A DNA stretch of 57,311 nt from a bacterium (lineage in GTDB: Bacteria; Hinthialibacterota; Hinthialibacteria; Hinthialibacterales; Hinthialibacteraceae), in contig WGLV01000029.1 in NCBI GenBank assembly GCA_016125385.1, positions 1 to 57,311 on the forward strand, in the 5' to 3' direction. Positions 1 to 7,643 of this stretch are shown here, one piece after another (position 1 is the stretch's first letter; each line of letters starts with the position of its first letter). A program made the translations under genes and the position numbers. The notes beneath the pieces are model-generated. The model searched no databases and was not told the DNA's origin. It was given only the letters and a program-made list of their open reading frames with translations.

Positions 1-67
1 CCGCCTCGATCTCACGAAGAATCCCAACGATCTGTTCTTCGCTGTAACGTCTGCCTTTTTTGCTCAT
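1..67 (-). CDS. IS3-family transposase OrfA, N-terminal fragment
   Basis: Reading leftward from ATG at 67, the 22 complete codons begin MSKKGRRYSEEQIVGILREI. This matches the N-terminus of IS3-family OrfA proteins, which open with a basic stretch followed by (Y/F)(S/T)EEQIxxIL, the first helix of the HTH_Tnp_1 domain. OrfA binds the element ends and normally frameshifts into the DDE integrase OrfB, which would lie further left. An AAAGGG ribosome-binding site is about ten bases upstream. The gene is cut by the window edge, so whether the element is intact is unknown. Confidence 0.85.
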   Translation of the reverse strand, partial: MSKKGRRYSEEQIVGILREIEA

Positions 68-140
68 GAGAGAAACCCTTTCTTTTCAAATCAATCTATT
101 TCTCTCACTCCCGATGGATCAATTCTATGGGGGCAGGTCA
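1..140 (-). mobile_element. IS3-family insertion sequence, one end (partial)
   Basis: The first 140 bases look like one terminus of an IS3-family element that runs off the left edge. Read leftward, the element begins at base 140 with TGACCTGCCCCC, which has the 5'-TG and C-rich form I associate with IS3-family terminal inverted repeats. The orfA start codon lies 73 bases inside that end, a normal leader length for these elements. The opposite end is outside the window, so the inverted repeat and the target duplication cannot be confirmed. The exact boundary is inferred from sequence form. Confidence 0.7.
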
Positions 141-223
141 AGCGATTGGAATACGTTTTTCGCTATGCTGGACAACCATCAAAAAATACAGGGATAATTT
201 GAGAATCAAATCGGGAGAGAGAC

Positions 224-1120
224 ATGCATACCGACCATCGCGGATATTTTAAATTCACGGGACGTGCCCGTCTCGATAAGTCCATCAATTCGCTTCTTGG
301 CATTATCGAAGGTATATCGGTTGACTCAAACATAAATAAAGAAGAAATCGGCTTTTTGAATATGTGGTTGGAAGAACATCAGGAACTGAGAGAGCGTCAT
401 CCTTACAGTGAATTGATCCCTGTTGTTGAAAATGCACTTTCTGATGGAATTCTCGCAGTTGAGGAACAACAAGACATCCTATGGTTATGCGAAAAACTTC
501 GATCAACTGAATTCTTCGACAAAGCAACTGCGGATATTCAAAGACTTAATGCTGTTCTTGGCGGTATTACTGCGGATGGCGTCATTACAGAGGCTGAGCT
601 GTATGGACTGTCAGATTGGCTGTCTGATCACGATCATCTGAAAACGTGTTGGCCATATGAAGAAATTGAGAGTTTGATAACTGGAGTTCTCTCTGATAAA
701 AAAATTGATCCGGTTGAACAGAAATTGCTCAAAGAGTTTTTTTTAGAATTCACAACTATCCTTGATAATCGAACAATAGTTAATCCACCAATGGTTTCCG
801 ATGGGAATGTGACGGGTTTATGCGCAGTATGTCCTGAAATTACTTTCTCTGAACGCAGTTTTTGTTTGACTGGCGCTTCAAGTAAATATTCGCGATCTGA
901 ATTCTCAGAAAAAATTCAGAGACTTGGCGGGAGAGTTGTGAATTCTGTCTCGGCTAAACTTCATTATCTCATTATTGGTGCTGATGGAAACCCTTGTTGG
1001 GCATATGCGTGTTATGGACGTAAGGTTGAAAAAGCAGTTGAACTCAGAAAGAACGGTGCGCATTTGCTTCTTGTTCATGAAAATGATGTTCATGATGCCT
1101 TGGCTGATGAGGGTGTTTAA
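224..1120 (+). CDS. Tandem TerB-like repeat protein with C-terminal BRCT domain
   Basis: A 298-residue soluble protein. Two similar alpha-helical repeats, about residues 20-95 and 105-175, share the pattern GIxxDxxIxxxE, a WL...H segment, PY.E and a second DxxIxxxE-type turn, as in TerB-like or acidic-loop helical domains. A BRCT domain fills about residues 210-298: FCLTGASS, then LGGRVVNSVSAKLHYLIIG, and the family signature CWAYACYGRKVEKAVELR. BRCT domains bind phosphopeptides or DNA ends in repair proteins such as LigA, so a role in DNA damage is plausible but not shown. Start: GGGAGAG lies just upstream of ATG 224. Composition is far more AT-rich than later genes and it sits next to an IS end, which suggests transfer. 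Confidence 0.75.
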   Translation: MHTDHRGYFKFTGRARLDKSINSLLGIIEGISVDSNINKEEIGFLNMWLEEHQELRERHPYSELIPVVENALSDGILAVEEQQDILWLCEKLRSTEFFDKATADIQRLNAVLGGITADGVITEAELYGLSDWLSDHDHLKTCWPYEEIESLITGVLSDKKIDPVEQKLLKEFFLEFTTILDNRTIVNPPMVSDGNVTGLCAVCPEITFSERSFCLTGASSKYSRSEFSEKIQRLGGRVVNSVSAKLHYLIIGADGNPCWAYACYGRKVEKAVELRKNGAHLLLVHENDVHDALADEGV

Positions 1121-1162
1121 GAATGCACATGCTGACATAAAATGGATAGTTGAAAAGAAAAT

Positions 1163-1530
1163 CCGTGGGGGGAGGTGTAAGCCGGATTCTGTCGAGGGCG
1201 ATCATTTATCTGGGTCCGGCGTCGCCGCCGGCCTCAAGCCGCCTACCCGAGAGTTGCTCGTCCGAAGACGAATCGGGGCGAGCCGCCCCTCCCTCTCCTA
1301 CTTGACGTTGCTCCGAACGGGGCTTGCCGTGCCGGCCCGGTCGCCCGGGACCGCGGTGGGCTCTTACCCCACCGTTTCACCCTTACCCGCCGAGGCGGGC
1401 GGTTTGTTTTCTGTTGCGCTATCCGTAGGGTTACCCCTCCTGGACGTTATCCAGCGTTCCGCTCTGTGGAGTCCGGACTTTCCTCGAACCGGCGCGGGGC
1501 CGGTCCGCGATCGCCTCCTCCCCCCACGAG
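1163..1530 (-). ncRNA. rnpB: RNase P RNA, bacterial class A
   Basis: The minus strand holds the catalytic RNA that matures tRNA 5' ends. Conserved landmarks appear in order: GAGGAAAGTCCGGACTCC, then GATAACGTCCAGGAGGGG with TAGCGCAACAGAAA, then AAGGGTGAAACGGTGGGGTA with AGAGCCCACCGC, and near the 3' end CAGAATCCGGCTTA. The P1 helix is visible as a long pairing between CGTGGGGGGAGG at the 5' end and CCTCCCCCCACG at the 3' end, which sets both boundaries to within a few bases. Length, about 368 nucleotides, is usual for class A. Confidence 0.95.
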
Positions 1531-1534
1531 GTTG

Positions 1535-1540
1535 AGTATA
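1535..1540 (-). promoter_or_regulatory. Probable -10 element of rnpB
   Basis: TATACT on the minus strand lies about seven bases before the 5' end expected from the RNase P P1 helix, so it fits a sigma-70 -10 box. No good -35 hexamer is visible; that position falls in the U-tract side of the ndh terminator. Confidence 0.55.
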
Positions 1541-1551
1541 GCCTCAGACAC

Positions 1552-1584
1552 AAGAAAAGGCGCGGAGGATAGCACCCCCGCGCC
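1552..1584 (-). terminator. Intrinsic terminator downstream of ndh
   Basis: On the minus strand GGCGCGG pairs with CCGCGCC around a 12-base loop and is followed by TTTTCTT. It lies 30 bases after the ndh stop and directly before the rnpB promoter, separating the two leftward transcripts. Confidence 0.75.
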
Positions 1585-1613
1585 CGATTTGTTTGATTGA
1601 CGAGCCGCGCCGA

Positions 1614-2960
1614 TCAGCGGTTGATCAGTTCCGGCGATTCTTCGTGCATCCGTTTCCAGTCTTCTTCGTTCTTGGGCTGGCGCAGGATGAGATTGGGCTG
1701 GTGAGTAATCAGGCGTGCACCGCGATTGCGGGTGAAGTAATTCCACGCCCACTGCACCGCCACCAGAAGACGATTGTCGTATTCGATCAGGTTGAGAATG
1801 TGGACGAACAGCCAGATCAGCCAGGCGAAAAAGCCGGTGACGCGCCAGCCGTACAGGTGCGCGACCGCCTCGTTGCGTCCAATCACCGCCATCGCGCCCC
1901 GGTCGACGTACCGGAACGGCTTCACTGCTTCTCCGCGAACCCGAGCGGTGATCAAGTCAGCCGCGTAATCGCCCTGCTGCATGGCGACCGGCGCCACTCC
2001 AGGCAGGGGATTTCCATCTTTATCGGGGCAGTTGGCCAGATCGCCCAACACCATGATCTCGGGATGACCGGGCACGGTGAGATCGGGGTTGACCTTCACT
2101 CGGCCGATCTTGTCGAGTTCGGCGCCCGCGCGGTCAGCCAGAAGCTTGCCCATCGGCGAGGCTTTAACCCCCGCCGCCCACAGCACGGTGCGGGTGGGGA
2201 ATGTTTCAGAGTCGTCGCCGCATTTCATCGTCACCTGATGCTGTTGAACGTCCGTGACGAAGGTGTTGGTTTTTACCTCGACGCCGCGCCGGGTCAAAAC
2301 ATCTTCGGCGTTTTTCGAGAGTTCTTCCGGATAAGGCGGAAGCAGACGCGGCGCGCCCTCCGCCAGCACGATACGGGTTTCTTTCGGGTCGATCGTGCGG
2401 AAATCGTTCACCAGGGTGTGATAGGCGAGTTCCGACACCGCACCCGCCAGTTCGACGCCGGTGGGGCCGCCGCCGACGATGACGAAATTGAGCCACTGGC
2501 GGCGCAGTTCGGGATCGTCCTCACGCTCGGCCGACTCAAACGCGACAAAGATGCGCCGACGCATTTCGGTGGCGTCCTCGATGGTTTTCAAGCCGGGCGC
2601 CCACTGGCTCCATTCATCGTGGCCGAAATAGGAGTGAGCGACGCCGGTGGCGACGATCAGCGTGTCGTATGAAATCACCGTGTCGCGCAGAACGACCATC
2701 CGATCATCCACGTCGATGCGGATGACCTCGCCCATCACGACCTGAGTATTCTTCTGGTTCGTGAAGACCGCGCGCAACGGCGAAGCGATGTCGCCGGGCG
2801 AGAGTCCGCCGGTCGCGACCTGATAGAGCAGCGGCTGAAACAGGTGAAAGTTACGCCGATCGATCAGCGTGACCTTCACGTTTTTTTCTTTTTTAAACGC
2901 CAGGGCGGCGTGTAATCCGCCAAAGCCCCCGCCAATGATGACTACGTGATGCTTTTTCAT
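1614..2960 (-). CDS. ndh: Type II NADH:quinone oxidoreductase
   Basis: A 448-residue FAD enzyme that passes electrons from NADH to quinone at the inner face of the cytoplasmic membrane without pumping protons. The FAD-binding Rossmann motif VVIIGGGFGGLHAAL is at residues 6-20, followed by RRNFHLFQPLLYQVATG, typical of NDH-2. The NADH-binding motif VGGGPTGVELAG is near residue 165, and a second FAD signature, MVLGDLANC, is near residue 305. The C-terminal segment FAWLIWLFVHILNLIEYDN is amphipathic to hydrophobic and fits membrane attachment. Length is that of the long NDH-2 form. AAGGAAGG precedes ATG 2960. The gene is alone between a terminator and a long AT-rich gap; no complex I genes are in view. 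Confidence 0.93.
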   Translation of the reverse strand: MKKHHVVIIGGGFGGLHAALAFKKEKNVKVTLIDRRNFHLFQPLLYQVATGGLSPGDIASPLRAVFTNQKNTQVVMGEVIRIDVDDRMVVLRDTVISYDTLIVATGVAHSYFGHDEWSQWAPGLKTIEDATEMRRRIFVAFESAEREDDPELRRQWLNFVIVGGGPTGVELAGAVSELAYHTLVNDFRTIDPKETRIVLAEGAPRLLPPYPEELSKNAEDVLTRRGVEVKTNTFVTDVQQHQVTMKCGDDSETFPTRTVLWAAGVKASPMGKLLADRAGAELDKIGRVKVNPDLTVPGHPEIMVLGDLANCPDKDGNPLPGVAPVAMQQGDYAADLITARVRGEAVKPFRYVDRGAMAVIGRNEAVAHLYGWRVTGFFAWLIWLFVHILNLIEYDNRLLVAVQWAWNYFTRNRGARLITHQPNLILRQPKNEEDWKRMHEESPELINR

Positions 2961-3462
2961 GATACGCCTTCCTTGAGTTTTGCTACGGGGATCAGAGATG
3001 AAAAAGCAATGAGGGATATTTTTCTATCTATATTCATTATACATGATAAATGAGATAAACAATATTATGTTTTATTTATTTTTCGTTACAAAAGAGATTT
3101 TTGAGTAATTTCGACAGAAGAGATACGAGTGACAGTTTTCTTTATATATTGATATTATTTAATTTAAATTATCCGTTTGTTGTTGAATCCTCTCTCGTCA
3201 ACCTTCCCTCTTGAATTTCAAATTTCTGTCTCTGTTCCTGAATGTGATGGCCGTAAAACATTCCTAATTCTGCGAGTTCCTCTCCACGATTTTCCTCTCG
3301 GGGGCGTGAGCAAATCAGCGTTCATATCGCAGCTATGGCTTTCATGAACCGCTGGCCATATCTGTGTTTTCCATATCGTTTTGGAATTTTAATGGGTCGA
3401 AATTGCGTCTTTTTCTCTCTTTGATGTGATCCATTTGTTCACCAGTCAGAGAGGGAATCCTC
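2961..3462. other. AT-rich gap between ndh and the phage-type cassette
   Basis: About 500 bases without a credible gene. Bases 3000-3180 are very AT-rich and contain a perfect 12-base palindrome TAATTTAAATTA at 3160-3171. A repeat CCATATC occurs twice near 3355-3385. The ndh promoter and the promoter for the rightward cassette must lie here, but I cannot assign convincing -35/-10 pairs. The change of base composition could also be an old junction. I see no RNA gene. Confidence 0.5.
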
Positions 3463-3948
3463 ATGAACGAATCCGAAATTCAGAAAAACGGTCAACGCCA
3501 CATGGCGGCGGCGGTCGATGTTCGCCAGCTGGTTTTGCATTGTGCGCGTCTTGAAAGCGAACTCGGCGCTCAACGCGGCCGGCTGGAAGAACAGGAACGA
3601 CGCCTCATCCAGATGGACGAAGACCGCCATCGCCTCGATTCGCTGGCGGAGTTGGGCCGTGCGGAGCTGGAGCGCCTGCGCGGCGAGACGCTTTCACGCA
3701 TCCGCGCGGCGGCGATGTTCACCGGAGAAAGCGAGCGTCACGGCGCGATCAAAGCCGCGCTGAAAGACGAACAGCTCTCACTGGAGGAGATTCGCCGTTT
3801 TCACCGGTTGGCCACAGCCGAGTTCAACGCGTTATACCCCACTCGGCCCGCCTCAAGAGCGGCTGGAGACGGCGAAACGCTTGAACCGCGCCGCGACTGG
3901 TCGGCGTTTTGCATGAAGCCCGGCGCCGCGATGGGCGAACGGGCGTAA
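3463..3948 (+). CDS. Coiled-coil protein, first gene of phage-type cassette
   Basis: A 161-residue charged protein I do not recognise by family. Residues 20-70 form a strong predicted coiled coil rich in Glu, Arg and Leu (ESELGAQRGRLEEQERRL and onward), followed by a second helical segment to about residue 125 and a Pro/Arg-rich tail. Its size, coiled coil and place before the decoration and capsid genes would suit a scaffolding-type or capsid assembly protein, but that is positional inference. AGAGAGGGA precedes ATG 3463. The next gene starts 44 bases after the stop. Confidence 0.6.
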   Translation: MNESEIQKNGQRHMAAAVDVRQLVLHCARLESELGAQRGRLEEQERRLIQMDEDRHRLDSLAELGRAELERLRGETLSRIRAAAMFTGESERHGAIKAALKDEQLSLEEIRRFHRLATAEFNALYPTRPASRAAGDGETLEPRRDWSAFCMKPGAAMGERA

Positions 3949-3992
3949 TCCGGGGGCTTGCCCCCTATTTTCGAAAGATACAGGAGACGCAG

Positions 3993-4406
3993 ATGACTCG
4001 ATCCGTGGATAACAACGGAATTGGCGCGTTATACGCCACCTTCACCATCAACGAAACCACGCCGGGTACGTATGACCTGAGCGCGCCGGACGTCGGCGAG
4101 GCGGTTGCTTTGATGGGCTCGAACAAAATCGGCAAGGGCGCCGATGGTGGGCGGCTGCTCGGCCGGCTTGAGCACGTCGCGGGCGGTCTCGCCACGGTTC
4201 AGGTGTCGGGCGTGGCCCGATTTGACGTAAACACGGGAGAATCCGCGCCCTCCGTGGGCGACGGCGTCGTCGTCGACGGAGCCGGCAAGGTATACCAGGC
4301 GCCGGCCATTGATGGAGCGAGCGGAGACCCGGCGGGCGGTAACGCCGCGCGGGGCGTGGTGCTTGCCGCCGATGGAACCGCTCACACCTGCGACGTGCTG
4401 CTGTAA
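3993..4406 (+). CDS. Capsid decoration (cement)-like protein
   Basis: A 137-residue, Gly/Ala/Val-rich beta protein. It contains EAVALMGSNKIGKGADGGRL followed by a short beta-barrel-like run (LATVQVSGVARFDV, GDGVVVDGAGKVY) and ARGVVLAADG near the end. This layout resembles small decoration proteins of the DUF2190/capsid-cement type, commonly encoded directly before the major capsid gene, as here. These bind the outer capsid surface and stabilise it. CAGGAGAC precedes ATG 3993, which I prefer over an upstream in-frame ATG at 3909 that lies inside the previous gene. Family assignment is by form and position. Confidence 0.65.
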   Translation: MTRSVDNNGIGALYATFTINETTPGTYDLSAPDVGEAVALMGSNKIGKGADGGRLLGRLEHVAGGLATVQVSGVARFDVNTGESAPSVGDGVVVDGAGKVYQAPAIDGASGDPAGGNAARGVVLAADGTAHTCDVLL

Positions 4407-4442
4407 GCCTGACTCAACGCCACTTAAAAGGAGAACAAACGT

Positions 4443-5507
4443 ATGATCGTTTCTGATGAAAAACTCGCTTCATTGCCCCAGGAATTCCAACGGGCGGGCG
4501 CCATCCCTCTTCATGAAGGCATGTACGCCGAAGCCGCACAGCGCGGGCTCGGGCTGACCGGCTATCTTGAGACGCTCGATCCGTCCGCTTCGGGTGGAGA
4601 ACTCGACGCCTTCGAGCGTCAGCTGGCGCTGGCGGGCATCCGCGTACATGGCGACGACGCCGACGTGATCGACCGCTTTTTCGCCTCGCAGGAGAGCTCG
4701 GTTTTGTTTCCGGAGTTCGTCTCGCGCGCGGTGCAGACCGGTTTCGCCGATTTCAAAAAGCTGAACAAGGTCGTCGCCAACCGCGTCAAGATCGACGACA
4801 ACACCTACAAAAGCGTCTACATGGACGACTCCGTCCTCTCGGAAAGCGACAAGGCGCTGGCGATGGTGGCCGAAGGCGCCGCCCTGCCCAAAATCGAACT
4901 GAAAACCGCCGAACACACCGTCGTCATCAAGAAATACGGCCGCTACCTGCAGGCGACCTACGAAGCCATTCGCCGCAAGCGCGCGTCGGTGATCGCCGTC
5001 TTTTTACGCACCATCGGTCTTCAGATTCAGCGTGACAAGTTTGAAGACGCGATGAATGTCATCGTGAACGGCGACGGCAACAACAACGCCGCCTCCTCCA
5101 TGAACACCGATGTCAGCGGAACGCTTGATTATGATGACATCGCCGAATTCGCGCTGTCGTTCGATCCGTATGAACTCAACGTGCTGGTCTGCAACGCCGC
5201 CACAGCGCTGAAACTGCTCAACGTGACCGAGATCAAAGATCCGGCCATCTCGCGCGAGTTTCAGGTTGAGGGCCAGAGCATTCGCTTGTTCGGGGCCGAA
5301 CTGCTGGTCGACGATTCCGTGGCCGCGAACCAGATCGTCGGTCTCGACAACCGGTTCGCATTGCAGGAGGTCTACGAGACCGGCGTGCTGACCGAGAGCG
5401 AACGCCTCATCCGCCGGCAGATCGAAGGCACGGCGATTTCAGAAACGGCGGGCTTCGCCAAGGCGATCTCCGCCGCCTCCCGGGTGTTGAACGTCACCTG
5501 GTCGTAA
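4443..5507 (+). CDS. Phage major capsid protein (HK97-fold type)
   Basis: A 354-residue protein recognised as a major capsid protein of tailed-phage type. Features: an N-terminal helical arm (about residues 1-75), then SSVLFPEFVSRAV, a beta-rich section with IELKTAEHTVVIKKYGRYLQ, an A-domain-like core containing VIVNGDGNNNAA and LVCNAATALKLL, and a C-terminal stretch ALQEVYETGVLTESERLI seen in this kind of coat protein. The protein would self-assemble into a shell. AAAAGGAG precedes ATG 4443. It directly follows the decoration gene and is followed after 17 bases by a strong intrinsic terminator, so it can be expressed above the later genes. The fold is inferred from pattern, not from a structure search. 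Confidence 0.78.
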   Translation: MIVSDEKLASLPQEFQRAGAIPLHEGMYAEAAQRGLGLTGYLETLDPSASGGELDAFERQLALAGIRVHGDDADVIDRFFASQESSVLFPEFVSRAVQTGFADFKKLNKVVANRVKIDDNTYKSVYMDDSVLSESDKALAMVAEGAALPKIELKTAEHTVVIKKYGRYLQATYEAIRRKRASVIAVFLRTIGLQIQRDKFEDAMNVIVNGDGNNNAASSMNTDVSGTLDYDDIAEFALSFDPYELNVLVCNAATALKLLNVTEIKDPAISREFQVEGQSIRLFGAELLVDDSVAANQIVGLDNRFALQEVYETGVLTESERLIRRQIEGTAISETAGFAKAISAASRVLNVTWS

Positions 5508-5524
5508 TTCGATTCCATCCACGC

Positions 5525-5562
5525 GGGGCGAAGGATCAGTTGATTCTTCGCCCCGATTTTTT
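5525..5562 (+). terminator. Intrinsic terminator directly after the capsid gene
   Basis: GGGGCGAAGGATCA pairs with TGATTCTTCGCCCC (one G-U pair) around a two-base turn, followed by GATTTTTT. The ribosome-binding site AGGAG of the next gene begins right after the T-run, so downstream genes need readthrough or their own promoter. Confidence 0.85.
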
Positions 5563-5574
5563 CAGGAGCCGGTC

Positions 5575-5970
5575 ATGACCTTTGTTACCGAACTGGACGT
5601 GCGCAGGCAGGGCGGGTTGAACGATTTCAGCGCGATTCCACCCGAACGGCTGCGGCAATGCCTGAACGACGCGCACGCGGAAATTCTCGCCGAGACCACG
5701 TTAACCGATGCGTCGCCGATCGATGTGCGCGTCATCCGCGCTGAATCAAAACTCGCGTTGGCCAACCTGATCGGTTCGCTCTCGCTGGCTGAAGCCGCCT
5801 CGGCGCAAGACGTCTCTCTGCCGGGCGTCCGTGTCGACGAGCACGCGGGCGCTGACAGCCGGCGTGTATGGGCTGAACGGTTGCGCGAAGAGGCCTGGTC
5901 GATGCTGCGGCCTTATCTACGGACCCGTCAGCCGAAAAGTCTCCACGCCGTGCGGGAGGCTCAGTCATGA
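5575..5970 (+). CDS. Head-tail connector-like protein
   Basis: A 131-residue mainly helical protein. The N-terminal part, with IPPERLRQCLNDAHAEILAE then VRVIRAESKLALANLIGSL, and the C-terminal RVWAERLREEAWSMLRPYL, resemble small gp6-like or DUF1320-type head-tail connector proteins, which form rings at the capsid vertex and follow the coat gene, as here. AGGAG lies nine bases before ATG 5575, just past the terminator. The last codons overlap the next start by ATGA. Function is by size, helix pattern and position; no portal gene is present for it to bind. Confidence 0.55.
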   Translation: MTFVTELDVRRQGGLNDFSAIPPERLRQCLNDAHAEILAETTLTDASPIDVRVIRAESKLALANLIGSLSLAEAASAQDVSLPGVRVDEHAGADSRRVWAERLREEAWSMLRPYLRTRQPKSLHAVREAQS

Positions 5971-6647
5971 TTCGTCTTGGCGAAATCACATTGCCGGATC
6001 GCGATTTTACCGTTCAGACTGCCACACTGGAGGCGCGCAGCAAAGTGCGGAAAGAGATTCGTCTGCGCGGGTTGATTCGCGGCGCGAATTTGGATGAGTT
6101 CCAGCAACGGGTGGAATCTTTTCGCGGCGCGGTGGAGGCCTTTGACCGGGGTGAGGCCGATCTGTCGCTGGAGACCGGGCGCTTTTACCTGGGGCGGCGG
6201 CGTTCATTCTCGATCGAGCCCAATCTTCAGGCGCGCGTGGCGGCGGTGGATCTATTGATCTGGACGGATGACCGCTATGTGCGAGGCGAGACGTTGTTTC
6301 GCATTCCAGCCCGGATGTACGCAGGCTCCGCGGTGATCGAACTGTTCAGTCAGGGCAACGCCGAGGGGTGGCCACGCGTGATTGTTATTACCAAAACGGA
6401 ACTTCAGTCGCTGACCATCGATTCGGGCCGCGAGCGCTTCATATTAACGCGAACCATCGGCGCGGAGGTCGAGACGGTGATCGATTCCGAAAAACGGACC
6501 GTGACGTGCGGTGGAGAAAACGTGTTCGCCGCGTGTAATGAAACCTTCCCTCTGTCGCGTCCTGGAGCCAATCGCTTTTCCGTCAGCGCCGATCCTTCCA
6601 ATGCAGAGGCGGATGTCGTGCTGGAACACCGCGACGTCTGGGCGTGA
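5967..6647 (+). CDS. Distal-tail (Dit)-like phage tail protein
   Basis: A 226-residue beta-rich protein. An N-terminal segment (MIRLGEITLPDRDFTVQT) and a middle with GRFYLGRRRSFSIEPNLQA match the first half of siphovirus distal tail proteins. The C-terminal half has a galectin-like strand pattern: LTIDSGRERFILT, VTCGGENVFAACNETFPLSR, PGANRFSV and VVLEHRDVWA, comparable to the FPxLxPGxNxI ending common in Dit proteins. Dit forms the hub connecting tail tube and baseplate. Translation is coupled to the preceding gene by ATGA. Two cysteines (GGENVFAAC and nearby) are unusual for this family. No tail tube or tape-measure gene accompanies it. Confidence 0.6.
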   Translation: MIRLGEITLPDRDFTVQTATLEARSKVRKEIRLRGLIRGANLDEFQQRVESFRGAVEAFDRGEADLSLETGRFYLGRRRSFSIEPNLQARVAAVDLLIWTDDRYVRGETLFRIPARMYAGSAVIELFSQGNAEGWPRVIVITKTELQSLTIDSGRERFILTRTIGAEVETVIDSEKRTVTCGGENVFAACNETFPLSRPGANRFSVSADPSNAEADVVLEHRDVWA

Positions 6648-6668
6648 ACCGAACCAGGAGAAAACACA

Positions 6669-7643
6669 ATGCCAACTGGATTATTGATGGATGAGACGAT
6701 GGCCGGCGCTCCGGCGATGGAGATGACTCGAGCCTGTCAAAAACCCGCTTTCACCGGTGATGCGCCCAGTGAAGACGACATGGCGCTGATCAACCGGCTC
6801 GCGGCGTCGCCGTTGCGCGCCGATCAGGTGTATGTGCGCGCCATGCTGATCTGTTCGACGCAGCCGTGCGAGTCTGACGGATGCCAGTTCACGCCCGAGG
6901 CGCTTGAGCAGATCGCTTCGATCATCGTGGGGCGTTCGGTGTTACCGGGGCACAATCGCCAGTCGTTGCCGCTGGCGCGCTTTTTCAAGGCGGAAGTGAC
7001 GCGCGCGCCTGAAGACGGTGAAGCGATGTTCGTCCGCGCCTGGTTCTACTGGCTGCGAGGCGTGTCCGGCGCCAGAGATTTGCTGCTCAACGTTGACGGC
7101 GGCATCTATCGCGAAGTGTCGCTGGCATGGAAGTTCAACGCGTGGCGATGCTCGATCTGCGGCCAGGCGAACGGCCGATGTTCACACCGGCCTGGAGAAG
7201 CGTATCAGGGCGCGCGTTGTTACCGATTGATCGATCGCGTCACCGAGGTGCTCGAAGGATCGCTGGTCTACAAGAGCGCCGACCGGGGGACGAACATCGT
7301 CGGCGCGCGCTCTGCTGTGTTGGAACTCGAAGCTCCGGTGTTGTTGATCGCGAGAGAAGACGACCCGGCGTTTGCGCGTCTCCGCTCGCATGGGCTGCTC
7401 TCCGGCGAGCGTCCGCTGGAGGAGTGGGGCGCGGGGTTGGAGGAAAGCGCCGAAGCGGTGTGGTTTCGCGGCGCCATGGGCGAATCGCTCCCCTCGGTGG
7501 TCGAACGCGCACTGATGGAAGGGGGCGCGTTACTTGTTGATTCACCGTCAGGAGATGATGAACAGCAAAACGTCGCGGTTTGGATTCGAGAGGGCGGAGA
7601 ACTGCGGCGCGCGTCCGGCTGTGAAACGGTGGAGGCGGCGTAA
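6669..7643 (+). CDS. Prohead-protease-like protein with CxxC insert
   Basis: A 324-residue protein whose middle resembles phage capsid maturation proteases of the S78/U35-related kind: VYVRAMLICSTQPCESDGCQ near residue 55, VLPGHNRQSLPLARFFKAEV near 95, then DGGIYREVSLAWKF near 145, and LEGSLVYKSADRGTNIVGAR near 200. Between the last two blocks is CSICGQANGRCSH plus CYRLIDRV, a Cys/His cluster found in one branch of these proteases. GHN and the following REVS would be candidate active-site positions; I cannot confirm the full catalytic set. The C-terminal 100 residues are unlike the family. It lies downstream of the coat and tail-like genes rather than before the coat gene. AGGAG precedes ATG 6669. 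Confidence 0.6.
   Translation: MPTGLLMDETMAGAPAMEMTRACQKPAFTGDAPSEDDMALINRLAASPLRADQVYVRAMLICSTQPCESDGCQFTPEALEQIASIIVGRSVLPGHNRQSLPLARFFKAEVTRAPEDGEAMFVRAWFYWLRGVSGARDLLLNVDGGIYREVSLAWKFNAWRCSICGQANGRCSHRPGEAYQGARCYRLIDRVTEVLEGSLVYKSADRGTNIVGARSAVLELEAPVLLIAREDDPAFARLRSHGLLSGERPLEEWGAGLEESAEAVWFRGAMGESLPSVVERALMEGGALLVDSPSGDDEQQNVAVWIREGGELRRASGCETVEAA

Noticed and set aside
1593-2672. Long open frame opposite ndh
   Set aside because: It is antisense to a clear NDH-2 gene and lacks a ribosome site; its protein looks random and His/Arg-rich.
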